44,547 nucleotides of DNA from Deltaproteobacteria bacterium (GTDB lineage Bacteria; Desulfobacterota; DSM-4660; Desulfatiglandales; HGW-15): assembly GCA_019310525.1 (NCBI GenBank), contig JAFDEE010000014.1, forward strand, positions 1-44,547, read 5' to 3'. The translations under genes and the position numbers were made by a program. Of this stretch, positions 43,489-44,547 are shown in pieces. The notes beneath the pieces are model-generated. The model saw nothing but the letters and a program-made list of their open reading frames with translations, was not told the origin of the DNA and made no database searches. Numbering within the stretch: the first letter of the stretch is position 1; each line of letters opens with the position of its first letter.

Positions 43489-44232
43489 ATGAACACCTTT
43501 ATTTCACCCTCGATCATCGTTCGGGTCAGGGAAATCGGGGAGTCCGATCTCCTGGTGACCTTCTTCACCCGGGACCGGGGACTCCGCCGCGGAGTGGCAA
43601 AGGGAGCGCGGAAGAGCCGCAAACGGTTTGTGAATTGCCTGGATCTCCTTTGTCTGGCCGAACTGGAATACAGGCCGGGCAAAGGGGATCTCTGCCTGAT
43701 TACTTCCGGAAAACTACTCCATGCCCATCCCCGTCTTAGAAAGGACTTTTCCGCCCTTGCCAGGGCCAGTTACATGGTTGAACTCGCCGAGATCCTGTTT
43801 CCATGGGGAGTCGTGTCAAAAGAGATGTTTGACCTTCTCCGCGAATCCCTTCGCTTCCTTGAGGAAGATCCGAACCCCCGGAGCCTCCTAATGGCCTTTG
43901 AGCTGCGGGCCATGGAGCTGGGAGGATACGGGATGGATCTCAAGAAATGTTGTCACTGCGGCCGCGACTACGAGGGTAAGGGAACAGCCGTATTCCTGAA
44001 GGAAAAGGGGGGAATCGCTTGTCTTAGGTGCGCCCGGCCGTCCAAGGAGGCGCCTGAGCTGAATCCGGAAGCGGTGAAATATCTGGCGAACCTGCAATCC
44101 GGGGCCCTGAAATCCGCCTTGTCCGCCGCAGCGGGGAAGGAAATCATGGACCTTCTGGGATCCGTCCTGAGACTCCATAGGGAATACCATCTCGGTCTGA
44201 GGCTGAAGAGTCTCCACCATCTCGGCGTGTAA
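43489..44232 (+). CDS. recO: DNA repair protein RecO
   Basis: RecFOR-pathway mediator of 247 residues that anneals single strands and helps load RecA. The N-terminal OB-fold reads VRVREIGESDLLVTFFTRDRG and RGVAKGARKSRKRF. The zinc-binding cysteines are C154/C157 and C178/C181 (CxxC pairs in KCCHCGRD and ACLRCAR). Length is normal. It stands alone after the terminator; the ATG has no strong ribosome site. Confidence 0.95.
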   Translation: MNTFISPSIIVRVREIGESDLLVTFFTRDRGLRRGVAKGARKSRKRFVNCLDLLCLAELEYRPGKGDLCLITSGKLLHAHPRLRKDFSALARASYMVELAEILFPWGVVSKEMFDLLRESLRFLEEDPNPRSLLMAFELRAMELGGYGMDLKKCCHCGRDYEGKGTAVFLKEKGGIACLRCARPSKEAPELNPEAVKYLANLQSGALKSALSAAAGKEIMDLLGSVLRLHREYHLGLRLKSLHHLGV

Positions 44233-44547
44233 TTTCAGTCTTCAGGCCCCCCGGATTCCACGGATCTCTATGTCATTTTACAGTCCCTAACGGGCAGGGC
44301 GGCACAAGGGATTAAACCCAGATTATGCATGACAAATTTTGAAAGAAGCTGTTTCTTTAATGATTGTGGATTGTTGGACATCTTTCCAGATCAAATTACA
44401 TTCACCGAAAAGGTGCAGTTCAGGAAATATCAGATTTATTCAGTAATGTCCGGTTAAGTTTTTGCATAAGATGAGTGGAAAGTTTGAGAAAAAGTTCATG
44501 GCGGCGTCATTTTTTGCTTGACATTTCAAGCAGTTAGTGCGGGTAGT
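44233..44547. other. Gene-free end of the window
   Basis: A 315-base AT-rich stretch with no reading frame of note. A TTGACA at 44518-44523 could be the -35 of a rightward promoter whose -10 would fall at or beyond the end. The stretch around 44450-44475 (GTCCGGTTAAGTTTTTGC) looks like the flank of a transposable element, but no transposase is within the window. Confidence 0.3.

Noticed and set aside
1-44547. CRISPR arrays, tRNA or rRNA genes, prophage, toxin-antitoxin or defence islands
   Set aside because: No regular spaced repeats of CRISPR type, no cloverleaf or rRNA-like sequence, and no phage, toxin or defence genes among the recognisable products.

Overview
The window is a bacterial chromosome segment of moderately high GC content with densely packed genes. 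It looks like an anaerobic Desulfobacterota (former Deltaproteobacteria), of the sulfate-reducing or syntrophic, aromatic-degrading type. This is inferred from three things: the core gene order rpsB-tsf-pyrH-frr-uppS-cdsA-dxr-rseP, a set of anaerobic benzoyl-CoA pathway genes (bamR, bamA, bamQ), and a two-gene methylmalonyl-CoA mutase beside a sodium-pump type decarboxylase without any biotin carboxylase. The species cannot be named from the sequence.

Layout. (1) 1-400: gene-free, holding copies of an interspersed repeat. (2) 402-7634, minus strand: RNase G, a fused radical SAM/DUF2344 protein, a PilS-like histidine kinase and PilC; a near-consensus promoter drives pilC-pilS. (3) 7844-14534: a methylmalonyl-CoA module. 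A small biotin carrier and carboxyltransferase lie on the plus strand; the sodium-pump beta subunit and an unusual small membrane protein (possible gamma/delta-type subunit) on the minus strand; then the large and small mutase subunits on the plus strand. (4) 14635-18620, minus strand: short-chain dehydrogenase, bamQ, bamA, bamR, the middle part of anaerobic benzoyl-CoA degradation, with an inverted-repeat operator candidate upstream and a terminator-like hairpin inside the cluster. (5) 19038-21528, plus strand: K+ channel with RCK domain, stand-alone cyclic-nucleotide-binding protein and RlpA lipoprotein, overlapping end to start. (6) 21561-32937, minus strand: a long housekeeping run, read in transcription order as rpsB, tsf, pyrH, frr, uppS, cdsA, UDP-glucuronate decarboxylase, dxr, rseP, tsaB, psd, pssA, rsmD, coaD. 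(7) 33332-34519: a dGTPase-like HD protein. (8) 34520-35411: a gene-free regulatory region. (9) 35412-42679, plus strand: livG, an acyl-CoA synthetase, livH, livM, livK, livF. (10) 42731-44232: an LEA14-like lipoprotein, a strong terminator, and recO. (11) 44233-44547: gene-free.

How the parts may work together (inference). The liv-type ABC transporter with its own acyl-CoA ligase could import and activate a carboxylic acid. The bam genes would open the dearomatised ring derived from benzoyl-CoA. The mutase plus the decarboxylase would interconvert succinyl-CoA, methylmalonyl-CoA and propionyl-CoA, coupling decarboxylation to a sodium gradient. Benzoyl-CoA reductase, methylmalonyl-CoA epimerase, the mutase chaperone and pilR are not in the window.

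The least ordinary signals are the interspersed repeat family with CCATCCATAAATG-like ends, the signal-peptide-bearing C-tail membrane protein next to the sodium-pump beta subunit, the operator and internal hairpin of the bam cluster, and the four 11-bp phased repeats upstream of the liv cluster. No CRISPR array, tRNA, rRNA, prophage or complete insertion sequence was seen.
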